32,390 bases of DNA from a virus, in IMG/VR virus record IMGVR_UViG_3300030419_004825, positions 1 through 32,390 of that record, one strand, 5' to 3'. This document shows positions 1 to 7,760 of the stretch, one piece after another. Position numbers and translations under genes: made by a program. The notes below the pieces were generated by a model. It was not told the origin of the DNA. It made no database searches and saw nothing but the letters and a program-made list of their open reading frames with translations. Position 1 is the stretch's first letter, and every line of letters begins with the position of its first letter.

Positions 1-759
1 GTCAACTTCCCACCTATGACTGCTAAATACTTATATGAGCGATTCACAGAAAATCTCAAAGACCAAGAAGTTATTAACATCTATGACCCGTCAAGTGGAT
101 GGGGTGGTCGCATACTTGGTGCTATGGGTGTTCGGGATGACCGTAGGATTCATTATGTGGGGACTGACCCTAATCCTGATAATTTTCTCGATGGTGGTAA
201 TTACAGCAAGTATGCTTCTCTCGCAGATTTTTACAATACCAAAACTTATAGGGGAAATCCATTCTTTTCCGAAACAAATACTTACGAAATCTTCCAAGAA
301 GGCTCAGAAGTAATTCATGTTCACCCAGACTTTAAAAAGTATAAAGGTAAGTTGGACTTTATTTTTACATCTCCGCCATATTTTAACAGGGAAGCATATA
401 GTGAAGATGAAAATCAATCATACAAGAAATATGGTTCATCATATGACTCATGGCGACATGGATTCCTTGCACCTACTCTTGAAACTTGTGCGGAATATTT
501 AAGGCCGGGAAGGTATATGGCATGGAATGTTGCGGATTTATTAATTAGTGGAAATTATATGCCATTAGAGAAAGATAGTATTGACATTCTTGAATCGTGT
601 GGTATGATGTATAAATATACGATAAAGATGGCATTAGAAGGAATGCCAGGACAAAATAGAATAGGTGAAGATGGTAAACCTACTTGTAAAAATTACTGTC
701 AAGTTAATGGGAAGTACCTGAAGTATGAACCAGTGTTTGTTTTTTGGAAACCAGAATAA
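1..759 (+). CDS. DNA methyltransferase (N4/N6 amino type), 5'-truncated
   Basis: This is probably an S-adenosylmethionine-dependent DNA methyltransferase acting on an exocyclic amino group. Counting from the ATG at 16, an SAM-binding motif I-like stretch, DPSSGWGGRILGAMG, lies at about residues 24-38. The catalytic motif TSPPYF is at about 118-123, preceded by the hydrophobic strand DFIF. The frame is open from base 1 and the residues before the ATG (VNFPP) fit the family's usual lead-in to the SAM motif. The true start is therefore probably upstream of the window. The target sequence and any restriction partner cannot be read from this. The next gene follows after a 12-nt gap. The class is well supported; the specific function, such as protection from host restriction, is inference. 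Confidence 0.85.
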   Translation, partial: VNFPPMTAKYLYERFTENLKDQEVINIYDPSSGWGGRILGAMGVRDDRRIHYVGTDPNPDNFLDGGNYSKYASLADFYNTKTYRGNPFFSETNTYEIFQEGSEVIHVHPDFKKYKGKLDFIFTSPPYFNREAYSEDENQSYKKYGSSYDSWRHGFLAPTLETCAEYLRPGRYMAWNVADLLISGNYMPLEKDSIDILESCGMMYKYTIKMALEGMPGQNRIGEDGKPTCKNYCQVNGKYLKYEPVFVFWKPE

Positions 760-771
760 GGAATCAAAATA

Positions 772-2175
772 ATGGCTAAGAGTGGTAAAGGCAAAAAGAA
801 GAAAAAAGAAAAACACGACCTAATTTATATAATGAATCCAAATTGTGGTTGGTGTAAGAAAGCAGACCCTGCTGTGGAATCTCTTATAAAAAAGGGTTAT
901 GAAATAACTACTCTGGATGTAACCAAACCAGAACAAGCAGAAAGAGCAAACGAGATTAAATCAAAACACAATGCACAATGTGGTACTCCATTATTCCTTG
1001 ATGCAGAAACTGGCAATCAGGTTTGTGGTTTCAGAGAAGATGTATTGGAAGATTGGGCAAAGGGTAAAGAAATCCCTGCACCCAAACCAAGGCCAAATTC
1101 TGACAGAAAAAGACCAGAAAGACATAAATTAGAATATATCTGGTTAGATGGAAACGACACAAAGAGAATTAGAAGCAAAGTTAGATATTCTATGCTTGCA
1201 CCAACAGCAAATGTACTACCTTCAATTCCAGAGTGGAGTTTTGATGGCTCAAGCACCAATCAAGCCGACACTGAAAACAGTGATTGTGTATTGAAACCTG
1301 TTAAGGTATTTCCTAATCCAATGGAATCTAGAAATCTACCAACTTATTATGTTCTATGTGAAGTTATGAATCCAGATGGAACACCACATGAATCAAATAC
1401 AAGAGCAAAACTAAAAGATGCAATCCTAAAATCTGATGTTGAACAGCATATGTTTGTAGGAATAGAGCAAGAATATATTATAACAGACCCAAGAACCAAC
1501 AAACCTCTTGGATGGGACAAGTACGATGGGGATACCCCACCGCCTCAAGGAAAATACTATTGTGGTGTTGGTGCAGAAACAAATGTTTCTAGAAACTTAG
1601 CAGAAGCACACGCAAATATGTGTATACAGAGTGGCATTTCTATAGATGGATTTCATCCAGAAGTTATGCTTTCTCAGTGGGAATACCAAACTGGCGTAGG
1701 AACACCATTAGACATTTCGGATAATTTATGGATGAGTAGATTTTTACTTCAAAGAGTTGGAGAAAGAATGGATGTTTCGGTTTCATATGACCCCAAACCA
1801 GTTGATGGCGACTGGAATGGTTCTGGCGCACACATTAATTTTTCTAATAGAGGAACTAGAGAAGATGAAGAACTTGGATATATCAATATTCTTTGCATGA
1901 ATCTTCAAGAAAGTCATAGTGAAGCAATTGCCGCATATGGAATTGGTAATCACAAAAGATTGACAGGAAACCATGAAACTTCTTCTGTGGAGAAATTCTC
2001 TTTTGGAGAGGGCGACCGTTCAGCATCAATTAGAATCCCAGTTTCTACAGCAAACAACGGAAGAGGTCACATAGAGGATAGACGACCATCGGCAAATATG
2101 GACCCATATGAAGCACTAACATATTTAGTTTCTTCGATTTCAAAAATCAATAAAGAATTAATGGTTGCTACATAA
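772..2175 (+). CDS. Glutaredoxin/thioredoxin-like domain fused to type II glutamine synthetase
   Basis: This 467-residue protein would make glutamine from glutamate, ammonia and ATP. After a lysine-rich N-terminus, residues 16-98 form a thioredoxin-fold domain with CGWC at 25-28 and a cis-proline-type CGTP at 70-73. A Pro/Lys/Arg-rich linker leads into a glutamine synthetase from about residue 119 to the end. It is of the type II (eukaryote-like) family rather than bacterial GSI. Visible signatures are WSFDGSST, GIEQEY (metal-binding glutamates), PEVMLSQWEYQ, GSGAHINFS, RLTGNHETSS, RSASIRIP and EDRRPSANMDPY, so the known catalytic Glu, His and Arg positions appear kept. The GS part is about 350 residues, the normal GSII length. 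An AAGGA-like ribosome site precedes the ATG. Redox control of GS by the fused domain is inference, as is a role in nitrogen supply for phage nucleotide synthesis. Confidence 0.93.
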   Translation: MAKSGKGKKKKKEKHDLIYIMNPNCGWCKKADPAVESLIKKGYEITTLDVTKPEQAERANEIKSKHNAQCGTPLFLDAETGNQVCGFREDVLEDWAKGKEIPAPKPRPNSDRKRPERHKLEYIWLDGNDTKRIRSKVRYSMLAPTANVLPSIPEWSFDGSSTNQADTENSDCVLKPVKVFPNPMESRNLPTYYVLCEVMNPDGTPHESNTRAKLKDAILKSDVEQHMFVGIEQEYIITDPRTNKPLGWDKYDGDTPPPQGKYYCGVGAETNVSRNLAEAHANMCIQSGISIDGFHPEVMLSQWEYQTGVGTPLDISDNLWMSRFLLQRVGERMDVSVSYDPKPVDGDWNGSGAHINFSNRGTREDEELGYINILCMNLQESHSEAIAAYGIGNHKRLTGNHETSSVEKFSFGEGDRSASIRIPVSTANNGRGHIEDRRPSANMDPYEALTYLVSSISKINKELMVAT

Positions 2176-2178
2176 GTT

Positions 2179-2571
2179 ATGAAAAAAACAGAATTATCAA
2201 ATAGTTCATATGAAACCTATATGAAAGACCAATTAGAGTTGATGTCTAAAAACTTTTCCATAAAAACCTACAAGACAGCACACCAAGAAGAATGGCATGG
2301 ATTTGAAAGAGGAAAAGACCTAAGAATTCAAATTCGTTGGAAGGGTGATTGTATATGGGAGTGGATTACAGAGAAACCTTTTTGGGTGCAAAAAAACACC
2401 AATAAAGAAGATAGAATCTATATGAGAAAACATGCAGACACCAAAATTAATGCTTGTAAAAATGCATTAGTGAGGAAGAAACCTAAAGTAAAGAAGAACT
2501 CTAAAAAAAGTTCATCAGTAAAATATAAATTAGGACAATCTCAAAACCTTTTTGACGAGATGAAAAAATGA
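2179..2571 (+). CDS. Hypothetical protein, 130 aa, basic C-terminus
   Basis: I do not recognise this protein. It begins 3 nt after the glutamine synthetase stop and its stop overlaps the next start (ATGA), so it sits in the same transcription unit. The N-terminal 80 residues are mixed in charge with several Trp residues (EEWHGFERGK, WKGDCIWEWITEKPFW). The last third is very rich in Lys (KKPKVKKNSKKSSSVKYK). No signal peptide or membrane segment is visible. A nucleic-acid contact by the basic tail is possible but only a guess. Confidence 0.7.
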   Translation: MKKTELSNSSYETYMKDQLELMSKNFSIKTYKTAHQEEWHGFERGKDLRIQIRWKGDCIWEWITEKPFWVQKNTNKEDRIYMRKHADTKINACKNALVRKKPKVKKNSKKSSSVKYKLGQSQNLFDEMKK

Positions 2572-2879
2572 AACCCGCACTTAATTGGAAAATAAAAGAC
2601 GATGACGGCAATTTTGTCAGATATAGAAGAGGGGATGTCGTATCTAAAAATGGAAAATTATATACTGCAACTAGAAGTACTACAGTAGAAGACGGTTCTC
2701 CAGAACATGGATTAAAGGCGGGATGGAAAGAATTAACAGAAGACCGAATAAAGAAATTTAATGAATCATCCACTGCTCCATTAAATCCATTTGCTGGCGA
2801 TGAGTGGTATGATACTTCTTCTGGAAAACTTTATAAGTATATTGACGATGGAACATCTTTACAATGGGTAGAAATTTGA
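2568..2879 (+). CDS. Small virion-like protein with carbohydrate-binding and fibre-type motifs
   Basis: This 103-residue protein has two short modules. Residues 5-55 (YRRGDVVSKNGKLYTA, then ...KAGWKEL) resemble the CBM5/12-type pattern seen in phage fibres, where a GD-V-x-x-x-G-x-x-Y-x-A strand is followed by a Trp. The C-terminus has the motif GDEWYDTSSGKLYKY ending in WVEI. A clearly related motif, GDRWHETDSGKLFTY ending in WIEF, closes the collagen-like fibre at 25451-26710. That similarity suggests a virion surface or fibre accessory role, although the gene lies among nucleotide and replication genes. It overlaps the previous gene by 4 nt. No enzymatic residues are evident. Confidence 0.7.
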   Translation: MKPALNWKIKDDDGNFVRYRRGDVVSKNGKLYTATRSTTVEDGSPEHGLKAGWKELTEDRIKKFNESSTAPLNPFAGDEWYDTSSGKLYKYIDDGTSLQWVEI

Positions 2880-2882
2880 AAA

Positions 2883-3716
2883 ATGATATTATTAGACAAT
2901 AATCAGTTAGTTATTGCCAGTTTATTTCATGCAGTAAAATCAGAAAATGGACTAACAGAGGATTTGGTAAGACATCTAGTATTAAATATGTACAGGATGT
3001 ATAGAAAAAGATTCTCTGCTGAGTTTGGTGAGATTGTTATTTGCAATGATGGAAGGGAATATTGGAGAAAGGATTCTTTTCCGCAATATAAGGCAAACAG
3101 GAAAAGGCAAAGGAAATCTTCCAGTGTTGATTGGAGTGAATTTTATGACATTATGAATGTCATTCAGGATGAAGTGATTAAAACTTTTCCATATAAAAAT
3201 TTACAAATAAACAATGCAGAGGCAGACGATATCATTGCAATTATTAGTAAGCACAATCATAACAATGAGAAGATTCTTATAATTTCTAGTGATAAAGACT
3301 TTCAACAATTACAGAGATATGAGAATGTATATCAATATAGTCCAATCATAAAGGATTTTCTGATATGTGAAGACCCAGAAAACTTTTTACTTGAACATAT
3401 TATAAAAGGAGATTCTTCGGATGGAATCCCAAATATATTGTCTGATGATGATGTCTTTATTCAAGAAAATAAAAGGCAGAAGCCATGTGGCAAGAAAAAA
3501 GTAAACACGATTAAAGAGGAATTATCAGAATGGACAAATTCTGATAATTGGAACAGGAATCAAAAAATGATTGACATGAATATGATTCCAGAAGAAGTTG
3601 AAAGTTCTATACTTGAAGAGTATAATAAAGAACCAATTGGAAAAAGGAGCAATATATTAAATTATTTCATTCAGAACAATTTAAAAAATCTGATGGAAAA
3701 TATTGAGGAATTTTAA
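2883..3716 (+). CDS. rnh: T4 RNase H-like 5'-3' exonuclease
   Basis: This is a FEN-1/PIN-family 5' nuclease like T4 RNase H, which removes RNA primers and flaps during lagging-strand synthesis. Acidic metal-binding clusters of the family are visible: LLDNNQL near the N-terminus, INNAEADDIIAII in the middle and ISSDKDFQQLQ after it, followed by YQYSPI as in T4. A later GDSSDGIPNI segment matches the helix-hairpin entry of the family (GDxxDGIPN). Its length of 277 aa is slightly below T4 RNase H (305 aa). It is separated by 3 nt from the upstream gene and adjoins a tiny basic ORF. Confidence 0.92.
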   Translation: MILLDNNQLVIASLFHAVKSENGLTEDLVRHLVLNMYRMYRKRFSAEFGEIVICNDGREYWRKDSFPQYKANRKRQRKSSSVDWSEFYDIMNVIQDEVIKTFPYKNLQINNAEADDIIAIISKHNHNNEKILIISSDKDFQQLQRYENVYQYSPIIKDFLICEDPENFLLEHIIKGDSSDGIPNILSDDDVFIQENKRQKPCGKKKVNTIKEELSEWTNSDNWNRNQKMIDMNMIPEEVESSILEEYNKEPIGKRSNILNYFIQNNLKNLMENIEEF

Positions 3717-3869
3717 ATGAAAAGGAAAAACAAAAAGAAAAATAATAACAAGTGGGATGTTGAAGATTATCAGGAACTTACAAGACGAGATGGAATGAAA
3801 AAGAACAGGCGAAGAAATAATCGCCATAACCAAAAAAGAGATTTAAAATATTACATGGATAACTCTTGA
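3717..3869 (+). CDS. Tiny basic hypothetical protein, 50 aa
   Basis: A 50-codon ORF starts immediately after the RNase H stop (TAAATG) and ends at TGA 3867-3869. It reads MKRKNKKKNNNKWDVEDY at the start, then TRRDGMKKNRRRNNRHNQ and a short DLKYYMDNS end. About 40 percent of its residues are Lys or Arg. No family was recognised. Direct abutment with rnh and the absence of another explanation for these bases support it as a real gene. Binding to nucleic acid is plausible from charge alone. Without comparison to related phages it could be a chance ORF in an A-rich stretch. Confidence 0.55.
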   Translation: MKRKNKKKNNNKWDVEDYQELTRRDGMKKNRRRNNRHNQKRDLKYYMDNS

Positions 3870-3893
3870 TTTAGTTTTAAATTATGATAAAAT
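3866..3893 (+). promoter_or_regulatory. Possible sigma70-type promoter for the clamp operon
   Basis: TTGATT at 3866-3871 and TAAAAT at 3888-3893 are separated by 16 nt. They lie just upstream of the sliding clamp start, with a CGGAG ribosome site at 3918-3922. The -35 overlaps the stop of the tiny upstream ORF. The match is moderate, and AT-rich DNA gives such matches by chance. Confidence 0.4.
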
Positions 3894-3930
3894 ATGTTAG
3901 TTGAAACATTTAGTGAACGGAGATTATATA

Positions 3931-4614
3931 ATGACAACAGCAACAGCAACGAAAATTTCAAAAGAAACACTAGAAATTCTGAAGAACTTTTCATCAATCA
4001 ATTCAAACATTTTGGTAAAATCTGGAAGCACATTAACCACAGTTTCCCCTGTAAAGAATGTAATGGCAGAAGCAACTGTGCCAGAATCTTTTGATACGGA
4101 ATTTGGCATATGGGATTTGAACAAATTTTTGGGTACAATTTCCCTATTCGATGCTCCAGAGTTTGAATTTAATGATAATTTTGTGAAGATTTTAAGTGGT
4201 TCAACAGAGGTGGTATACTATTACTGTGAACCAAAACTATTAACAACTGTTAGTAAGAAAATTACTATGCCAGATAGTGTATTAGATTTTACACTAAAGC
4301 AATCTGATTTGCTAGAATTGCAAAAGGCCGCATCCGTTATGCAACTTCCAGACATGGTAGTTCGTTCCGTTGGAAGTGATGTAGAACTTGCAGTTTTAGA
4401 TAAAAAGGATTCCACAAGCAACACATATTCAATTGGTGTAAATGTTACTACAGACGCAGAATTTGATTTTTACTTTAAAGTAGAAAACTTAAAAATGATT
4501 GGTGGCGATTACGATGTAACAATTTCCGAAAAGAAGATTAGTCAACTATCAAACACAAACGGAAAAGTTAAATATTGGATTGCACTAGAAACAGATTCAA
4601 ATTATAACGGATAA
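3931..4614 (+). CDS. 45: DNA polymerase sliding clamp (T4 gp45-like)
   Basis: This is the processivity clamp that tethers the phage polymerase and, in T4, also activates late transcription. It has 227 aa, matching T4 gp45 (228 aa). The sequence runs through ISKETLEILKNFSSIN, an early strand with SFDTEFGIWDLNKFLG, and late strands with DFYFKVENLKMIGGDY and VKYWIALETDS, all in the pattern of marine T4-like clamps. I chose the ATG at 3931 because a CGGAG ribosome site sits 8 nt before it. An upstream in-frame TTG at 3901 has no such support. The gene heads the clamp and clamp-loader operon, with the GDP-fucose genes directly behind it. Confidence 0.88.
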   Translation: MTTATATKISKETLEILKNFSSINSNILVKSGSTLTTVSPVKNVMAEATVPESFDTEFGIWDLNKFLGTISLFDAPEFEFNDNFVKILSGSTEVVYYYCEPKLLTTVSKKITMPDSVLDFTLKQSDLLELQKAASVMQLPDMVVRSVGSDVELAVLDKKDSTSNTYSIGVNVTTDAEFDFYFKVENLKMIGGDYDVTISEKKISQLSNTNGKVKYWIALETDSNYNG

Positions 4615-4617
4615 ATT

Positions 4618-5517
4618 ATGAAAATATTAGTTACAGGTGGTAGTGGTCTTGTTGGTTCTGCCATTACTGCTCATTTTAAACCAAGTCGCCATGAACTAGA
4701 TTTGATGGACATTGATGAAATCGTGGATTATATTGAGGAAAATGAAATCACGCATATCATCCATTGTGCCGCAAGAGTTGGCGGTTTAAAAGCAAACATG
4801 GAACATCTTGGTGAATTCTTTTACGAGAATATTATAATCAACACAAATGTATTGGAAGCGGCGAGAAGATGTGGAGTGGAGAAGGTTGTATCATTTATGA
4901 GTACTTGTGTATTTCCAGATGATGCAACTTATCCACTATCACCAGACCAGATTCACAACGGAGAACCACATCCATCAAATTATGGATATGCATATGCAAA
5001 GAGAATGTTAGAGGTGCAGAGTAGAGCATATCGGGAACAGCATGGATGTAATTTCGTTACGGTAATTCCCTGCAACATTTATGGACCAAATGATAACTTT
5101 GATTTGGATAGCAGTCATGTAATACCTGCATTAATTCATAAGTGTTATCTAGCAAAAGAGAGAGGTACAGATTTTGAAGTTTGGGGTTCAGGTCGTGCGT
5201 ATCGTGAGTTCGTTTATGTTGATGATGTTGCAACAATAGCAAAGTGGGTGCTTCATAATTATGATGACCCAGAACCCTTTATCATTTCACCAGATTTGGA
5301 AATAAATATGGCAATTTTGGCACAGACTATTTCCTTTAAGATGGGAGTTAATAAGATAGTTTATAATAACAAATATCCAGATGGACAGTTGAAAAAACCA
5401 TCTGATAATAGTATAATGAAGAGATGTTTACCAGATTTTGAATTCATACCAATTCAAGAAGGTCTGAGCAGAACAATTGATTGGTTTTTACAGGAATACG
5501 GAGTCCATTTAGTATGA
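4618..5517 (+). CDS. fcl: GDP-L-fucose synthase
   Basis: This short-chain dehydrogenase epimerises and reduces GDP-4-keto-6-deoxymannose to GDP-L-fucose. The Rossmann motif GGSGLVGS is at residues 7-14. The family signatures CAARVGG, STCVFPDD and YGYAYAKRM are present, with the catalytic Ser and the Tyr-x-x-x-Lys pair in place. It has 299 aa against about 320 for bacterial enzymes. It lies 3 nt after gp45 and overlaps gmd by 4 nt (ATGA), so the two steps of the pathway are translated together. Two GT10 genes downstream could use its product. Confidence 0.93.
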   Translation: MKILVTGGSGLVGSAITAHFKPSRHELDLMDIDEIVDYIEENEITHIIHCAARVGGLKANMEHLGEFFYENIIINTNVLEAARRCGVEKVVSFMSTCVFPDDATYPLSPDQIHNGEPHPSNYGYAYAKRMLEVQSRAYREQHGCNFVTVIPCNIYGPNDNFDLDSSHVIPALIHKCYLAKERGTDFEVWGSGRAYREFVYVDDVATIAKWVLHNYDDPEPFIISPDLEINMAILAQTISFKMGVNKIVYNNKYPDGQLKKPSDNSIMKRCLPDFEFIPIQEGLSRTIDWFLQEYGVHLV

Positions 5518-6530
5518 ATAAGATAGCACTCATCACAGGAATAAACGGACAGGATGGTTCATATCTAGCAGAGTTTCTATTGGACAAAGGATATTATGTT
5601 CATGGTATTTTACGAAGAAACTCAGTTGCAGAAAATCAGACTGCAAGACTGGATGACATTTTTAACCATGAGAGATTGAAATTGCATTATGGTGATTTAA
5701 CAGATTTGTCATCGTTAATTCATATTTTTCAAGATGTTCAACCATATGAAGTATACAACCTCGCGGCACAATCTCATGTGAGAATTAGTTTTGATGTTCC
5801 TGTTCACACATCACAGGTAGATGCAATAGGAGTATTGAATGTATTTGAGGCGTGCCGTATTTCTTGTCCTTATGCAAAGATATATCAAGCAAGTTCTTCG
5901 GAAATGTTTGGTAATTGTATTGATGATGATGGATTCCAAAGAGAAACAACACCAATGATGCCAGTAAGTCCTTATGGATGTTCAAAGGTTTATGCATTCC
6001 ATCTTGGGAGAAATTATAGAAATTCTTATGGGATGTATATTAGCAATGGCATTTTATTTAATCATGAATCTCCAAGAAGAGGTTCTAACTTTGTAACAAG
6101 TAAAATTGTTAAGGGTGCTATTGCAATAAAAACAGGAGAAGCAAAAAAACTTCGTATGGGAAATCTGGAAGCAAGAAGAGATTGGGGACATGCAAAAGAT
6201 TATGTAAGAGCAATGTGGATGATGTTACAACAAAACGAATCTGATGATTATGTTTGTGCCACAGGAATTTCACATAGCGTTCGTGATTGTTGCGAGTATG
6301 TTTTTGGCAAACTTGGAATGGATTATCAGGACTATGTTGTGTTAGATGAGAAGTATTTGAGGCCTGAAGAACTTCACGACTTAAAAGGCGATTCAAGCAA
6401 ACTTCGTAATGAAATTGGATGGATTCCAGAATATACTTTTGAAACTTTAATGGACGATATGATTGTTAATGATGAAAACTACAACAAAGCAGTTGAAGAG
6501 ATTCATGTACCATATGATGCAGTGAGATAA
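5514..6530 (+). CDS. gmd: GDP-mannose 4,6-dehydratase
   Basis: This enzyme converts GDP-D-mannose to GDP-4-keto-6-deoxy-D-mannose, the step before Fcl. The NADP-binding motif GINGQDGSYLAE lies at residues 9-20. Further family signatures are RRNSV, YNLAAQSHV, QASSSEMFG, SPYGCSKVYA (Tyr-x-x-x-Lys), LFNHESPRRG and RDWGHAKDYV. It has 338 aa, close to the usual 345-370. I chose the ATG at 5514, which overlaps the fcl stop as ATGA. The frame extends further upstream, but that would place 11 extra residues before a normal N-terminus. It ends 1 nt before gp44. Confidence 0.95.
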   Translation: MNKIALITGINGQDGSYLAEFLLDKGYYVHGILRRNSVAENQTARLDDIFNHERLKLHYGDLTDLSSLIHIFQDVQPYEVYNLAAQSHVRISFDVPVHTSQVDAIGVLNVFEACRISCPYAKIYQASSSEMFGNCIDDDGFQRETTPMMPVSPYGCSKVYAFHLGRNYRNSYGMYISNGILFNHESPRRGSNFVTSKIVKGAIAIKTGEAKKLRMGNLEARRDWGHAKDYVRAMWMMLQQNESDDYVCATGISHSVRDCCEYVFGKLGMDYQDYVVLDEKYLRPEELHDLKGDSSKLRNEIGWIPEYTFETLMDDMIVNDENYNKAVEEIHVPYDAVR

Positions 6531-6531
6531 A

Positions 6532-7470
6532 ATGAATAACGAATATTTATGGGTAGAAAAGTATCGCCCAAGAAAAATTGAAGATTGTATTCTACCACAA
6601 AGTATTAAAGATACTTTTCAACAAATGGTAGATGCGGGAGAATCACAGAATCTATTATTATCTGGAAGTGCAGGTTGTGGTAAGACCACCATTGCAAAAG
6701 CACTCTGTAACGAATTAGATACAGACTATATTATGATTAACTGTTCAGAAGATGGGAACATCGACACACTCAGAACAAAGATTCGTAATTTTGCAAGCAC
6801 AGTTTCAATCAATGGTGGCAAGAAGATTGTCATTCTTGATGAATTTGATTACAGCAATGCTCAATCAACACAACCTGCACTTCGGGGTTTCATTGAAGAA
6901 TTTAGTGATAATTGCCGATTCATTTTAACTTGTAATTTTAAGAATAGAATAATCGAACCAATACATAGTCGTTGCACTTGTATTCCTTTTTCTATTCCAA
7001 AGACAGAGAAACCTAAACTTGCATCTCAATTCATGGAGAGAGCAAAAGGCATTCTTGAACAAGAACAAATTGAATATGATGAGAAGGTAGTCGCAGAAGT
7101 TATAATGAAACACTTCCCAGACTTCCGAAGGGTAATTAATGAATTGCAACGGTATTCTGTTGCAGGAACTATAGATGTTGGCATACTCTCTACCATAGGA
7201 GAGATACACATCAAAGACTTGATGAAATATATGAAAAACAAAGACTTCACAAATGCACGAAAATGGGCAGTGGAAAATCTGGATAATGCACCAACAGAAT
7301 TGTTTAGAAAACTTTATGACGGATTGTATGATTCACTTACTTCTCCGTCAGTTCCTCAAGCAATTTTAGTTCTTGCGGAATATCAATATAAGTCTGCATT
7401 TGTGGCAGACCAAGAAATTAACTTAGTGGCATGTATTGTCGAACTTATGATGGGATGTGAATTTAAATGA
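6532..7470 (+). CDS. 44: Clamp loader large subunit (T4 gp44-like AAA+ ATPase)
   Basis: This ATPase opens the gp45 ring and loads it on primed DNA together with gp62. Walker A, GSAGCGKTT, lies at residues 45-53 and Walker B, VILDEFD, at 100-106. The SRC arginine-finger motif is at 146-148. The N-terminal WVEKYRPRKIEDCILP is typical of clamp loaders. Its 312 aa is close to T4 gp44 (319 aa). It follows gmd by 1 nt and overlaps the GroES-like gene by 4 nt. In T4 it would be directly next to genes 45 and 62. Here unrelated genes separate them on both sides. Confidence 0.93.
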   Translation: MNNEYLWVEKYRPRKIEDCILPQSIKDTFQQMVDAGESQNLLLSGSAGCGKTTIAKALCNELDTDYIMINCSEDGNIDTLRTKIRNFASTVSINGGKKIVILDEFDYSNAQSTQPALRGFIEEFSDNCRFILTCNFKNRIIEPIHSRCTCIPFSIPKTEKPKLASQFMERAKGILEQEQIEYDEKVVAEVIMKHFPDFRRVINELQRYSVAGTIDVGILSTIGEIHIKDLMKYMKNKDFTNARKWAVENLDNAPTELFRKLYDGLYDSLTSPSVPQAILVLAEYQYKSAFVADQEINLVACIVELMMGCEFK

Positions 7471-7760
7471 GTAAAAATTTTAAACCAATAGGAAAATGGG
7501 TCGCTGTCAAGACAGAATTAAGAAAAGAAAGAGTATCTGAAGCAGGTATTGTTTACAAAGAAGAAATTCAAAGTAATTTATATACTTGGAGTGATGTGGT
7601 GTCTGTCAGTGATGATATTTCGGAAGATGTTAGGCCGGGAGATAGAGTATATTGGAAACTAGGAACAAATAATGGCGCACATTATGAAGAAGACGGTGAG
7701 GTTTATGATTTGGTAAAAATAGATGATATTGAAGCGGTAGACCGTGATGAAACTGAGTGA
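7467..7760 (+). CDS. GroES-like co-chaperonin (T4 gp31 analogue)
   Basis: This 97-residue protein matches the Cpn10 fold. An N-terminal PIGKWVAVKTE strand is followed by the mobile-loop region EAGIVYKEEI. Next come DVVSVSDDI, the RPGDRVYWKLGT turn and the closing EVYDLVKIDDIEAV strand typical of GroES. Such phage proteins replace host GroES in folding the major capsid protein with host GroEL. It overlaps gp44 by 4 nt and gp62 by 14 nt, so it is cotranslated with the clamp loader, an unusual place for a chaperonin. Assignment rests on motif order; overall identity to GroES is clearly low. Confidence 0.78.
   Translation: MSKNFKPIGKWVAVKTELRKERVSEAGIVYKEEIQSNLYTWSDVVSVSDDISEDVRPGDRVYWKLGTNNGAHYEEDGEVYDLVKIDDIEAVDRDETE

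Noticed and set aside
35-313. ORF with hydrophobic segments overlapping the first methyltransferase
   Set aside because: It lies in another frame of a gene with clear SAM and TSPPY motifs, so it is taken as a shadow.
610-617. Exact T4 late promoter sequence TATAAATA inside the first methyltransferase gene
   Set aside because: It lies within a coding region 155 nt before the next gene. Several such 8-mers are expected by chance in AT-rich DNA of this length.
3901-3930. Upstream TTG start for the sliding clamp
   Set aside because: The ATG at 3931 has a well-placed CGGAG site and gives a protein of the T4 gp45 length. The ten extra residues have no support.
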